The translations under genes were made by a program, and so were the position numbers. Below are positions 55,692 to 64,000 of a DNA stretch of 64,000 bases, in pieces. The notes under the pieces were generated by a model. The model was not told where the DNA came from. It worked only from the letters and a program-made list of their open reading frames with translations, and did no database searches. Position 1 is the first letter of the stretch. Each line of letters starts with the position of its first letter. Source of the DNA: Gammaproteobacteria bacterium (GTDB taxonomy: Bacteria > Pseudomonadota > Gammaproteobacteria > Burkholderiales > Rhodocyclaceae); contig JAHJVE010000023.1 in assembly GCA_018828385.1 (NCBI GenBank), positions 558,001 through 622,000 of the forward strand, in the 5' to 3' direction.

Positions 55692-57728
55692 TCAGTTTTC
55701 CTTGCCACCGTCCGCCTCGACCTTTGCCGGTGGAACGGGGGAAGCCGCCTGAACCGGCGGCACCGGCGCGGTCGGCTCAGGCGCTTCGGCCGGTTCGGCC
55801 GGCTCATCCGGTGCCGCCTCCGGCTCCGGAACGGCGCGCCCCCTGGCGCCGCCCGCCACCCCGCGGCCCGGCGCGATACCGAGCGCTTTCGGCCCCTGCG
55901 TCCGGATGACCATGGGCGCGGCGCCCACCGCCGTTTCGGTGCCCGATGGCAAGGCCGGCTGCCCGAAGTCGGGGCGATGGATATTGCGCAGGATGCGCGG
56001 GGTGATGAGCAGGATGATCTCCGTCTTGACCGAAGTATCGCGCTGGCTGCCGAAGGCGCGGCCAATGACGGGGATTTCGCCGAGACCCGGAATATGGCTG
56101 GTGGACTTGCGTTCCTCGTCGTTGATCAGGCCGGCGAGCACCTGGGTTTCTCCGTTCTTCAGGCGCAGCGTGGTACTCGCGCTGCGCGTCCCGATCTGAT
56201 AGGCCAGCGAATTGGAGGGCCCGGCGACTTCCTTGACGATGCTGCTGACCTCCAGCCCGACCTTCATCGACACCTCGTCGTCGAGCGTGACATTCGATTC
56301 GACATCGAGCTTGAGGCCGACATCGAGATAGGTCACCGAGGCCGAAACGCCAACGTTGGCGGTCGAGGTCGTGGTGAATATCGGCAGCTTGTCGCCGATG
56401 TGAATCTTCGCCTTCTCGCGGTTCTTGACGCGGATGCGCGGATTGGCCAGGACATTGGTGTCGCTGTTCTGGCCCTTGAGATTGAGGGTCAGGCCAGGGT
56501 TGGCTACAAAGCTGGTGAGGCCGGAAGCGCTCTTGAGACTGATGTTGCCCGGGGCCAGCGTGCCGCCCGGCACGACGTTCTGCATGATCCCGGCGGCCGT
56601 GCTCGTCGTTGTCGTTATCGTCTGCTGCAGCGCGCCGTAGCCAACGCTGTCCGGCCAATCCACGCCAATCTCGTTGAGCCGGCTGCGCGTCACCTCGAGC
56701 ACCTCGACCTCGAGCATCACCTCCGGCTCGGCCAGGTCCACCGACTCGATCAGCCGCTCGACCAGACGCATGGCGTCCGGCGTGTCCTTGACGATGAGCA
56801 GGTTGAGCTTTTCGTCGGCAAAGACATCCTTGCTCTTGGCCACCGTCTTGACCAGGATCTGCACCTGCTTGACGTCGGCATTGGCCAGATAGAAGCTGCG
56901 CACCACCAGCTCCTGGTACTCCTTGGCCTTGGCCGGCGTGTTCGGATAGATCAGGAAACTGTTGTCATTGAGCTGGCTCAGCTTGAGCTGATTAGTCTTC
57001 ATGATCAGACTCAGGATGTCTTCGAGCGGGCTGTTGCGGACAAAGAAGGTCACCTTGCTGTCGCCCTTGACGTCCTTGTCGAAGACGAAATTGAGGCCGG
57101 ACGAGCGCGAAAGCACCTCGAACACCGATTTCAGCGTCGCATCGCGGAACTCCAGGACGACCGGCTTGGCCAGCGCCGCCTTGACGGCCGGGTTGGCCGA
57201 CGGATTCATTTCCTTTTCGCGCCGCCGGTCGATCTCCTCCTGCAGGCTGCGCGCCAGCGGGTTGAGCTGATCCTGCACGCGCACGGTGCGCACAACCCGT
57301 TCGGCGCCAAGCAGGTCGCCCTTTTTCAGCAACTGTTCGGCCTGGGCCAAATTTGCGGCATTTTTCCGGTCGACCGTGAGCTGTTCCAAACCCTGCAGGG
57401 CGCGGGTATTGCGGGCATCGATAGCGAGCGCCCGGCGGTAGGCAGCCTCAGCGGCCTCCCCTTGGCTGGCCGTCCGCAGACGCTCGGCCTCGCTCAAGTA
57501 AGCGTCGATGCTGGCATCCTTGTGGCGGACCAGCGCCGCCTTGATCTCGGCATCGCGCGGCTCGTCACGCGCCGCTTTTTCCAGCGCGGCGACGCCCTCC
57601 TCCTTCTTGCCGGCAGCCATGAACGCCAGTCCGTCACGGAAGGCGGGATGGGCGCATCCGCCCAGCAGCAGGACGATGAGGAGAAGAATCGAGCTTCGTT
57701 TCAGGCAACTATCCGAGCGGATATGCAT
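55692..57728 (-). CDS. gspD: GspD-type secretin lipoprotein with TPR-like N-terminus
   Basis: 678 aa. Lipoprotein signal LLLIVLLLGGCAHP (lipobox LGGC). A TPR-like helical region (about residues 20-145), N-domains (VVLEFRDATLKSVFEVLSRS, VRSFYLANADVKQVQILVKT), then the secretin core (VGLKLDVESNVTLDDEVSMK, GLINDEERKSTSHIPGLGEI, EIILLITPRIL) and a long Pro/Ala/Glu-rich tail. It forms the outer-membrane channel for the pseudopilus. The matching ATPase and platform genes lie 28 kb away at 22.3-28.0 kb, which has no secretin of its own. A dispersed-motif copy inside encodes LTVDRKNAANLA. Confidence 0.93.
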   Translation of the reverse strand: MHIRSDSCLKRSSILLLIVLLLGGCAHPAFRDGLAFMAAGKKEEGVAALEKAARDEPRDAEIKAALVRHKDASIDAYLSEAERLRTASQGEAAEAAYRRALAIDARNTRALQGLEQLTVDRKNAANLAQAEQLLKKGDLLGAERVVRTVRVQDQLNPLARSLQEEIDRRREKEMNPSANPAVKAALAKPVVLEFRDATLKSVFEVLSRSSGLNFVFDKDVKGDSKVTFFVRNSPLEDILSLIMKTNQLKLSQLNDNSFLIYPNTPAKAKEYQELVVRSFYLANADVKQVQILVKTVAKSKDVFADEKLNLLIVKDTPDAMRLVERLIESVDLAEPEVMLEVEVLEVTRSRLNEIGVDWPDSVGYGALQQTITTTTSTAAGIMQNVVPGGTLAPGNISLKSASGLTSFVANPGLTLNLKGQNSDTNVLANPRIRVKNREKAKIHIGDKLPIFTTTSTANVGVSASVTYLDVGLKLDVESNVTLDDEVSMKVGLEVSSIVKEVAGPSNSLAYQIGTRSASTTLRLKNGETQVLAGLINDEERKSTSHIPGLGEIPVIGRAFGSQRDTSVKTEIILLITPRILRNIHRPDFGQPALPSGTETAVGAAPMVIRTQGPKALGIAPGRGVAGGARGRAVPEPEAAPDEPAEPAEAPEPTAPVPPVQAASPVPPAKVEADGGKEN
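57345..57381 (-). repeat. dispersed uptake-like motif, copy 14 (in coding sequence)
   Basis: In the helical N-terminal region of gspD, co-directional: GCTCACGGTCGACCGGAAAA, then ATGCCGCAAATTTGGCC. Encodes LTVDRKNAANLA. Confidence 0.68.
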
Positions 57729-57900
57729 CGTGGCGAACCGTGGCAAAAGTCCACCATGCTAGGAAGCCCGCGTTACAGCGACGTTAAAGACAATGAAATA
57801 TTCCGGCGGCTCATGCCGCGCTTCACACGACTGAAATCTCCGGCCGCAATACTCCCCCGAGATCCGGCCGGCATGGCCGCCAAGACGAAGGGAGAACCCA

Positions 57901-58212
57901 ATGATCCTTGCCACACCGACAACCAATCGCCACCCGGAAGATATGCAGGCCCTGCGCCGGTTGATCGCCGAACTGGCCCCGCAATGCGGCGTCGACCTGG
58001 GCAAGCGCGCCGCTGTTCGCCATTTTCTCGACCACGATTCAGCGACCAGCCGCGGCGAAAGCATCGATCCGCAACTCTGCCAGGAACTGCGCGCCATGCT
58101 GATCCTGCTCTACCGGCTCGAAGCGAGCAGCAGCGAAGATCTGGGCGTCGATGGCCTGGCCCGCCTGTGGCGCCAGCACGGCGAAATCCTCGCCCGCTTT
58201 CACGCCGGCTAA
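57901..58212 (+). CDS. hypothetical 103-aa protein
   Basis: Not recognised. Helical and soluble, with no signal peptide; notable segments are ALRRLIAELAPQCGVDLGKR and LCQELRAMLILLYRLEASSS. GAAGGGAG lies about 10 bp before the ATG, and a strong terminator follows, so it looks like a real single-gene unit. Divergent from gspD across 172 bp in which I see no other feature. Confidence 0.65.
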   Translation: MILATPTTNRHPEDMQALRRLIAELAPQCGVDLGKRAAVRHFLDHDSATSRGESIDPQLCQELRAMLILLYRLEASSSEDLGVDGLARLWRQHGEILARFHAG

Positions 58213-58244
58213 GCAATCAGCGCCGGATAAGAGCCCGACTGGCG

Positions 58245-58282
58245 GCAAAAAAACGGGGAGCGCAGGCCTCCCCGTTTTTTGT
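58245..58282. terminator. bidirectional rho-independent terminator
   Basis: Stem ACGGGGAG / CTCCCCGT with a 7-base loop, flanked by seven A on the left and six T on the right, so it can work on both strands. Follows the 103-aa gene. Confidence 0.92.
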
Positions 58283-58301
58283 TTCAACGCCCGCTAAAAA
58301 C

Positions 58302-58317
58302 TAGTCCGTTCGGCTCA
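58302..58317. promoter_or_regulatory. candidate EpsA operator upstream of PEP-CTERM protein B
   Basis: TAGTCCGTTCGGCTCA, 96 bp before the ATG at 58413; a -10-like TATCCT at 58362 lies between. Its left arm equals the tpsB box and its right arm equals the box at 22163-22180, tying the variants together. Confidence 0.6.
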
Positions 58318-58412
58318 TTTTTTTCTCCCCGGACAAAGGAATGGCTGTCACGCCGGATGCATATCCTGATCGTACTCAGCCATCTCACCAAACATCAATT
58401 CCGGGGAAAACC

Positions 58413-59174
58413 ATGATTCGCAAGTCCATACTCGCCCTGCTGCTCGCGGCCTCTGGCGTCAGCGCCCATGCTGCGCTTTCCGCTGGCGACATTGCTGTCA
58501 TCGCCTACAACACCGACGGCGAAGACAACTTCGCCTGGGTGGCCCTGACCGATATCGCCGCCAACACCACCATCAATTTCACCGACTCGTCGTGGCAGGC
58601 AACGGCGTTTCGCACAACGGAACATCTTGATGCTGGCGGCCCCCTGACCTGGACCAGCACCGGCACGCTAAGCGCCGGCAGCGTCGTGAGCTTCAACGGA
58701 AATGTCGCCCAGACCTGGAGCATCGGGTCCGGCAACGGCGCCAGCGCGTTTTTGAATCTTTCAAGCAGCGGCGATCAGATCTTCGCCTTCCAGGGCAGCA
58801 ACACCTCCCCTGACTTTGTTTATGGCCTGCAATTCGCGCACAGCGCCGGCATTGTCGCCGCCCCGACCGTATCGAACAGCACGAATACCACCAACGTGCC
58901 GGATGCCCTGTCCGAACTGGGTGGCACCCTGTTCAACGTCGGCAATTTCGACAACGGCTATTACATGGGCACGACAACCGGCAGCAAGGCCGAGTTGCTC
59001 TCGGCCATTGCCGACCAGGCCAACTGGAGCCGCGATAACGCTGGCCCCTTGGCCCAGACAAGCTGGGTTTCCAGCATGACCGTCACCGCCGTTCCCGAGC
59101 CGAAGAGCGCCGCCATGCTGCTCGCCGGCCTCGGCTTGATCGGCGGCATGGTTCTCCGCCGCGGCGGTCGCTGA
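58413..59174 (+). CDS. PEP-CTERM sorting-domain protein B
   Basis: 253 aa. Signal peptide (SILALLLAASGVSAHA), a beta-rich body beginning GDIAVIAYNTDGEDNFAWVA with WTSTGTLSAGSVVSFNG (resembling lamin-tail-like or calcium-binding beta sandwiches found in secreted proteins), and the sorting signal VPEPKSAAMLLAGLGLIGGM with basic tail RRGGR. Start at 58413 because it opens a good signal peptide after a CCGGGGAAAA. First gene of a plus-strand run to the window end. Confidence 0.88.
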   Translation: MIRKSILALLLAASGVSAHAALSAGDIAVIAYNTDGEDNFAWVALTDIAANTTINFTDSSWQATAFRTTEHLDAGGPLTWTSTGTLSAGSVVSFNGNVAQTWSIGSGNGASAFLNLSSSGDQIFAFQGSNTSPDFVYGLQFAHSAGIVAAPTVSNSTNTTNVPDALSELGGTLFNVGNFDNGYYMGTTTGSKAELLSAIADQANWSRDNAGPLAQTSWVSSMTVTAVPEPKSAAMLLAGLGLIGGMVLRRGGR

Positions 59175-59183
59175 GCCTGGCCG

Positions 59184-59201
59184 GCCGGGGTTCGCCCCGG
59201 C
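59184..59201. terminator. GC-rich UUCG hairpin after PEP-CTERM protein B
   Basis: GCCGGGG-TTCG-CCCCGGC, a very stable tetraloop hairpin 10 bp after the stop. No T run follows, so it may protect the mRNA 3' end or attenuate rather than fully terminate transcription into the 5'-nucleotidase gene. Confidence 0.5.
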
Positions 59202-59259
59202 TTCCGCATTCATGAATCGAATCCAACGGCAGCACGTCCTTATCCCCAAGGAGATTTCC

Positions 59260-61245
59260 ATGTTCAAGTTTTCCACCCTGGCCCTTGTCCTCGCCAGCGC
59301 CTTCGCCCCGGCCTGCGCCTTTGCCGTCACCTGCACACCCGGCACCGCCACCGAAAACGTGCTCATCGGCAGCACCGACAGCGGTGTGGCCAATCGTGTT
59401 CTGACCACATCCTGCGTGACCATCGACGACCAGATCCTCGACGAACAGCAATGGGGCAGCCAGGCCGCCTTCCTGTCCCACGTTTCGCAGATCAGCTTCA
59501 ACCTGCTCAAGCAGGGCAAGATCAACGCGATCGAGCGCAGCAAGTTGATGCGGGCCGCCCAGACTTCGGCCATCGGCACCACGATCAAGGTCAAGATCAT
59601 CGGCTTCAACGATTTCCACGGCTACATCAAGAGCCGCGAAGGCTCGAGCAGCAACCCGGGGGCAGCCAGCTTCGCCTACCAACTCAAGCAACTGCGCGCC
59701 CAGAACCCGCTGCACGCAGTCGTCTCGGCCGGCGACATGATCGGCGCCAGCCCGCTGACCTCGGCCCTGTTCAAGGATGAGCCAACCATCGAAGTGATGA
59801 ACCGCATCGGCATCGACTTCAACGCCGTCGGCAACCACGAATTCGACGAAGGGCGTGACGAACTGCTGCGCATGCAGAACGGCGGCAACCATCCGACCGA
59901 CATCTACTCCGGCAAGGGTCTCGATGCCGACCTCAAGGATGGCGAGTTTGCCGGCGCCAGCTTCAAGTACCTGGCCGCCAACGTGGTCGATGCCAACTCC
60001 GGCGAAACCCTCTTCCCGGGTGTCGGCGTCAAGAATTTCCTGGGCAACAAGGTGGCTTTCGTCGGCATGACGCTCGAAGGCACCCCGACCATCGTCTCCC
60101 CCTCCGGCGTCGCCGGCCTCAACTTCCAGGACGAAGCCGATACCGTCAATGCCCTGGTCCCCCAGCTCAAGGCGCAGGGCATCCAGTCCATCGTCGTGCT
60201 CATCCACGAAGGCGGTTTCCCGACCGTTTCCGGCGGCCAGTGCGTCGGTATTTCGGGGGCCATTCTCGACATCGTCAATCGCCTCGACCCGGCGGTCGAT
60301 CTCGTCATCTCCGGCCACACCCACCAGGAATACAACTGTCTGGTCAATAACAGCGCCGGCAAGCCGATCCGCGTCACTTCCGCCTTCCAGTACGCCCGTC
60401 GCCTGAGCGACATCGACATGGTCATCGATACGCGGATCAGGGATGTCGTCAGCATCGCCGCCAACAATGTCGTGGTGCCCGTCCCGGCGGTGAGCAACAA
60501 CACCGTGCCGCTTGATGCCTCAGTCCAGGAAGTGATCGACCATTACGCTGCCGAATCGGCCGTGCCCGCTGCCCGTCTCGTTGGCAAGATCACCGCCACG
60601 ATCAGCCGCAACATGAACACGGCCGGCGAATCGGCACTCGGCGACGTCATCGCCGATGCCCAACTCGATGCCACCAACGATGCCGACACCGGCAACGCCG
60701 TGATCGCTCTCATGAACCCGGGCGGCATTCGCGCCGACCTGCCCTTCTCCGCCGCCGGCAAGACCGATGGCGAGGTCACTTACGGCGAAGCCTTCACCAC
60801 CCAGCCCTTCGGCAACTCGCTGGTGACCATGACGCTGACCGGCGCCCAGATCTACGCCGTGCTCGAACAGCAGTGGGGCGCCGCCCAACCCTTCCCGCGC
60901 ATGCTCCAGGTCTCCAACGGCTTCAGCTACAGCCACAGCTTCCCGCTGCCGCTCGACCGCAACCTGACCGCCACCGAAGGCACGCAATTCACCACCTCGG
61001 TGCGCGGCAACAGCTATGTCGTTCCCGGCTCGGTGACGATCAACGGCGTGCCGGTCGATGCCGCCGCCAGCTACCGTGTCACGGTCAACAGCTTCCTGGC
61101 CGACGGTGGCGACACCTTCACCGCCCTGATCGGTGGCACCGACCGCCTGGGCGGCGCCGTCGATACCGATGCGCTGGAAGCCTATTTCGCGGCCAATCCG
61201 GACGGCATTGCCCCCGGCGCCCAGAACCGCATCACCCGGAACTGA
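59260..61245 (+). CDS. secreted bifunctional metallophosphatase/5'-nucleotidase (UshA-like)
   Basis: 661 aa; AAGGAG precedes the ATG and a signal peptide follows (TLALVLASAFAPACAFA). About 95 residues precede the metallophosphatase domain: KIIGFNDFHGYI, VVSAGDMIGAS, AVGNHEFDEG and ISGHTHQEYN bind the two metals. The C-terminal 5'-nucleotidase domain has LMNPGGIRADLPF, TYGEAFTTQPFGNSLVTM and YRVTVNSFLADGGDTF, which bind the nucleotide base. It releases phosphate and nucleosides from extracellular nucleotides. It has no PEP-CTERM itself but sits among PEP-CTERM genes and before an extracellular nuclease. Confidence 0.93.
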   Translation: MFKFSTLALVLASAFAPACAFAVTCTPGTATENVLIGSTDSGVANRVLTTSCVTIDDQILDEQQWGSQAAFLSHVSQISFNLLKQGKINAIERSKLMRAAQTSAIGTTIKVKIIGFNDFHGYIKSREGSSSNPGAASFAYQLKQLRAQNPLHAVVSAGDMIGASPLTSALFKDEPTIEVMNRIGIDFNAVGNHEFDEGRDELLRMQNGGNHPTDIYSGKGLDADLKDGEFAGASFKYLAANVVDANSGETLFPGVGVKNFLGNKVAFVGMTLEGTPTIVSPSGVAGLNFQDEADTVNALVPQLKAQGIQSIVVLIHEGGFPTVSGGQCVGISGAILDIVNRLDPAVDLVISGHTHQEYNCLVNNSAGKPIRVTSAFQYARRLSDIDMVIDTRIRDVVSIAANNVVVPVPAVSNNTVPLDASVQEVIDHYAAESAVPAARLVGKITATISRNMNTAGESALGDVIADAQLDATNDADTGNAVIALMNPGGIRADLPFSAAGKTDGEVTYGEAFTTQPFGNSLVTMTLTGAQIYAVLEQQWGAAQPFPRMLQVSNGFSYSHSFPLPLDRNLTATEGTQFTTSVRGNSYVVPGSVTINGVPVDAAASYRVTVNSFLADGGDTFTALIGGTDRLGGAVDTDALEAYFAANPDGIAPGAQNRITRN

Positions 61246-61274
61246 CCCCAACCCCCTGATCAGAGAACATCATC

Positions 61275-62018
61275 ATGAAAAAATACGCCCTCAAGCCGCT
61301 TCTTGCCTCCCTCCTCCTGATCGGTAGCTGTGCCGCCCAGGCTGCCCATTTCGAGGTACTCAGCTACAACGCGTCCAGCCGCTATACCGGCACGGTCGAC
61401 TTCAATGATTTCGCCTTTCTGGGCAGCGACGTCTCCGGTGGCGGCGATTTCGGAACGATGGCCAGCGGCGGCGAAATTGCCGCCGATTACGAGCATGGCG
61501 GCTTCGCCTACGGCGGTTTTATCGGCGGCAGCATGATCGACCTGAGCACTTCGGTGGCTTTCAACTCCGCCTCCGCAATCGAATATTTCGGCACTGCAAC
61601 CGCCGTCGAAAAGACCATCCAGTTGAAAGTGGTCGCCGACGCCGGCGATCTCGGTTCGCAGGTCAATGTCAGCTTCGCCGGCCTTTCTTCGGCCTTCGAC
61701 GGGCTTGCCGGTGCCACCGGCTCGTTCCAGACCAGCATCCGTATCCTGAATGGCAGCAGCGTGCTCGGCAGCTACAGCACCAACCAACTGACCGACCAGA
61801 ACATCAACTTCGCCTTCCTGGCCCAGGCCAACGACATCCTGACCCTGTCCGCATCCCAGGGTGTGCACATGAATGCCAGCGGGCCGATCGATGCCAGCCT
61901 GACCGGCATGCTCAACGGCCAACTGACGGTCACCGCCGTTCCTGAGCCGGATCAGTACGCCATGCTGCTCGCCGGCCTCGGCCTGCTGGGCGTCGCCGCC
62001 CGTCGCCGCGCCCGCTGA
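61275..62018 (+). CDS. PEP-CTERM sorting-domain protein C
   Basis: 247 aa. Signal peptide (LLASLLLIGSCAAQA), a Gly/Ser-rich body without a recognised domain (FGTMASGGEIAADYEHGGFA), and the C-terminal signal VPEPDQYAMLLAGLGLLGVA with RRRAR. 29 bp after the 5'-nucleotidase, so in the same operon. Confidence 0.9.
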   Translation: MKKYALKPLLASLLLIGSCAAQAAHFEVLSYNASSRYTGTVDFNDFAFLGSDVSGGGDFGTMASGGEIAADYEHGGFAYGGFIGGSMIDLSTSVAFNSASAIEYFGTATAVEKTIQLKVVADAGDLGSQVNVSFAGLSSAFDGLAGATGSFQTSIRILNGSSVLGSYSTNQLTDQNINFAFLAQANDILTLSASQGVHMNASGPIDASLTGMLNGQLTVTAVPEPDQYAMLLAGLGLLGVAARRRAR

Positions 62019-62036
62019 AGCGACAGGAGAATCTTC

Positions 62037-62534
62037 GTGCCGCGCCTCTTCCGCACCGCCACGCTGGCCGCCCTGTTGCTGGCCGCCCTCCCGGCTGCCC
62101 AGGCAGCCACCTACAGCTTTTCCGGGATGATGGATTCGGGTTCGCTGATCGGCGAGACCTTTTCCGGCAATTTCAGCTTCGATGACCTCGGGCTGACCGG
62201 CATCGGCTCGGAGATTCTCGGCCTGAGCGGCCTCAGCCTGAGCTTTGCCGGGCGCACCTACAGCCTGATCGATGCCGATGTTGCGCCCGATGTCAGCTAT
62301 CAGGACGGTGTGTTTCTCGGCCTCTCCTACTCAGCTTCCGCCAGCGATCCGCAAATCAGCTTCATCGCCGGCTACAGCGATATCGGCGAGGCCTATCTGG
62401 CCTACACCCAGGGCGGGTTCGACGGGGCCGGCAGCGTGATTTACGCCGCCGTTCCCGAACCGGAGTCCTACGCCATGTTGCTGGCCGGCCTCGGCCTCAT
62501 GGGCCTTGCCCGCCGCCGTTCGCTGCGCCGCTGA
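62037..62534 (+). CDS. PEP-CTERM sorting-domain protein D
   Basis: 165 aa from a GTG preceded by AGGAGA. Signal peptide (LAALLLAALPAAQA), a short body (TYSFSGMMDSGSLIGETFSG), and VPEPESYAMLLAGLGLMGLA with RRRSLRR. The sorting signal is almost identical to that of PEP-CTERM protein A 10 kb away, indicating the same exosortase. 18 bp after protein C. Confidence 0.9.
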   Translation: MPRLFRTATLAALLLAALPAAQAATYSFSGMMDSGSLIGETFSGNFSFDDLGLTGIGSEILGLSGLSLSFAGRTYSLIDADVAPDVSYQDGVFLGLSYSASASDPQISFIAGYSDIGEAYLAYTQGGFDGAGSVIYAAVPEPESYAMLLAGLGLMGLARRRSLRR

Positions 62535-62564
62535 CCGCCCGGCAACGGAATCGCCCGATCCACG

Positions 62565-62591
62565 AATGGCTCCTGCGGGGGCCATTTTTTT
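62565..62591 (+). terminator. rho-independent terminator after PEP-CTERM protein D
   Basis: AATGGCTCC-tgc-GGGGGCCATT with one bulge, followed by T7. Ends the operon of 58413-62534. Confidence 0.85.
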
Positions 62592-62645
62592 GACTTCCCC
62601 CGCCGCCCCGGCGGCCCGCCCCATATTCGCCATGAGTGACACGCC

Positions 62646-64000
62646 ATGAAAATTCGCCCTTCCGCTCCGCATCAATTCGCCCGCAGCATCATTGCCGCCA
62701 GCCTGCTCGCCGCCATGGCGCCGGCCTTTGCCGATGCCACCTACCAAACCCTGCCGTTCAGCCAGAACTGGGCGAATACCGGCCTGATCGGGGCCAATGA
62801 CGACTGGAGCGGCGTACCGGGCATCGTTGGTTATCGCGGCGACGGCCTGACCGCCAGCACCGGCAGCAACCCGCAGCTCATCCTGGCACCGAGTACGGTT
62901 GTCGATGCCATTGCCAACCAGACTGCCCCCAACACCTTGAGCGCTGGCGGCGTCGCCGAATTCGAACTGGCCGATCCGAGCATCGCGCTCAATGGCTCCG
63001 GCACAGCCGATGCGCCCTACATCCAGATTCACCTGAACGCCACGGGCTTCCAGAACATCCAGGTGGCCTATACCGTGCGCGATCTCGATGCTTCCGTCGA
63101 CAACGCCATCCAGTCGGTGGCCCTGCAATACCGTCTCGGCGACAGCGGCGATTTCACCGACGTTCCGGCCGCCTACCTCGCCGATGCCACCAGCGGCCCG
63201 AGCCTGGCGACGCTGGCCACCCCGGTCGGCGTCACCCTGCCGGCCGCCGCCGACAACCAGGCCCAACTGCAGATCCGCATCATCACCGCCAACGCCGGCG
63301 GCAACGACGAATGGGTGGGAATCGACGACATCGTGATCAGCGCAGCGCCGATTGGCGGCGGCGCGGTCAACCAGCCGATTTCGACCCATTGCCCGGCCGG
63401 CAGCCTGGCCCAGGGCCAGGGCGGCAGCATCTCGCTGTCCGCCACCGACGCCGACAGCCGGGTCAACGCGGCCAGCCTCGGCGCAGGCGCCCCGGCCGGT
63501 TTCACGCTGGGTACCCTGAGTGCGGCCGCCAGCGATGGCGAAGCGGCAACGGTCGCCCTCAACATCCCGGCCGGCACCGCCGTCGGCAATTACGCCGTAC
63601 CGGTCGATTTCGCCAACGACGATGCGCAGACCGCCAGTTGCGTGGTCAATGTAACGATCAGCGGCATCACGGCGATCCCCGCCATCCAGGGCAATGGCCC
63701 GAGCAGCCCGTTGCTCGGCCAGAACGTCACGACCGAGGGCGTCGTCACCAAGGTGACCAACAACGGCTTCTTCATGCAGGACGAAGCCGGCGATGGCGAC
63801 GACAGCACCTCTGACGGCATTTACGTGTTCACCAGCACGGCCCCGACGGTCGCCGTCGGCAATCGCGTCCGCGTTGCTGCAACCGTTACCGAATACAACG
63901 TCGGCGCCAGCGGCAACGCCGGGACCGCGGCCAATCCGCTGACCGAACTGACCGGTAGCCCGGCCGTCACGGTTCTGGCATCCGGCGTCGCCATCGCGCC
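62646..64000 (+). CDS. ExeM/NucH-like extracellular endonuclease (3' part outside window)
   Basis: The frame from the ATG at 62646 is open to the window end (451 codons). Signal peptide (SIIAASLLAAMAPAFA), then a secreted beta-sandwich (about residues 25-240, FSQNWANTGLIGANDDWSGV), an Ig-like segment (about 245-340) and an OB-fold-like domain near 345-430 (TTEGVVTKVTNNGFFMQDEA, DGIYVFTSTAPTVAVGNRV) that in ExeM/YhcR-type nucleases precedes the endonuclease/exonuclease/phosphatase catalytic domain. That catalytic part lies beyond the window, so activity is inferred from architecture. It would degrade extracellular DNA and supply nucleotides to the 5'-nucleotidase. Confidence 0.8.
   Translation, partial: MKIRPSAPHQFARSIIAASLLAAMAPAFADATYQTLPFSQNWANTGLIGANDDWSGVPGIVGYRGDGLTASTGSNPQLILAPSTVVDAIANQTAPNTLSAGGVAEFELADPSIALNGSGTADAPYIQIHLNATGFQNIQVAYTVRDLDASVDNAIQSVALQYRLGDSGDFTDVPAAYLADATSGPSLATLATPVGVTLPAAADNQAQLQIRIITANAGGNDEWVGIDDIVISAAPIGGGAVNQPISTHCPAGSLAQGQGGSISLSATDADSRVNAASLGAGAPAGFTLGTLSAAASDGEAATVALNIPAGTAVGNYAVPVDFANDDAQTASCVVNVTISGITAIPAIQGNGPSSPLLGQNVTTEGVVTKVTNNGFFMQDEAGDGDDSTSDGIYVFTSTAPTVAVGNRVRVAATVTEYNVGASGNAGTAANPLTELTGSPAVTVLASGVAIA

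Noticed and set aside
61081..61100. CACGGTCAACAG in the 5'-nucleotidase gene and similar cores at 31075, 63364 and 11150
   Set aside because: Core only, without the A/T-rich blocks; in the nucleotidase it encodes conserved VTVNSFLADGGD.

Overview
The window looks like about 64 kb of chromosome from a high-GC betaproteobacterium, most likely of the order Rhodocyclales (Dechloromonas/Azonexus-like). That is inferred from gene content (an EpsA-type LuxR regulator with PEP-CTERM proteins, a PilMNOP/GspDEFG secretion system, FliW, RimO, Tex, HslO), high GC, dense overlapping operons and GTG/TTG starts. I cannot name a species. No insertion sequence, prophage, CRISPR array or rRNA operon is visible.

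Layout. 1-18.1 kb is mostly housekeeping and signalling: a partial DUF3301 gene, an uncharacterised 508-aa protein, RlmJ, a MazG-like pyrophosphohydrolase, a PAS-PAS-GGDEF cyclase, a gamma-carbonic anhydrase-like protein, FliW, Tex, a ferric-reductase-like flavocytochrome, an ArsC-like reductase, HslO (Hsp33) with half of its zinc cysteines replaced, a membrane histidine kinase, a GlcD-type flavoprotein, a patatin, RimO, an HD-GYP protein and tRNA-Val(TAC). 18.2-22 kb holds PhoD, a small unknown and a tannase-like hydrolase. 22.3-28.0 kb is a compact minus-strand operon for a type II secretion/type IV pilus-like machine (GspG, GspF, GspE, PilM, PilN, PilO, PilP-like). After a lytic transglycosylase and a PhoB-like regulator, 29.6-49.7 kb is an almost unbroken minus-strand run: TpsB, a 4084-aa TpsA haemagglutinin, a DUF2341/LamG-ExbB fusion, two ExbD, a TonB-like protein, a porin, a coiled-coil protein and a CAAX-protease-like membrane protein. 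49.9-64 kb holds a PstS-like binding protein, PEP-CTERM genes, the EpsA regulator, an ankyrin protein, the missing secretin and three pseudopilins of the secretion machine, then a plus-strand block of three PEP-CTERM proteins, a 5'-nucleotidase and an ExeM-like extracellular nuclease running off the end.

How it fits together. The right half is an envelope and secretome island: surface adhesin export, a second secretion machine split over two loci, PEP-CTERM proteins with their regulator, and secreted phosphoesterases/nucleases (with PhoD and PhoB-like genes nearby) suited to biofilm life and scavenging phosphorus from extracellular nucleic acids.

Two non-genic signals stand out. First, a roughly 37-bp asymmetric motif (core CTACGGTCAACCGGAAA plus two downstream A/T blocks about one helical turn apart) occurs 14 times, in both orientations, both between genes and inside conserved genes, where it becomes the peptide TV(N/D)RKN. 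Its architecture resembles a DNA uptake signal sequence. Second, a 16-bp dyad (TAGTCCGATCGGACTA and variants) occurs only upstream of tpsB, two PEP-CTERM genes and the tannase-like gene, and is a good candidate operator for EpsA.
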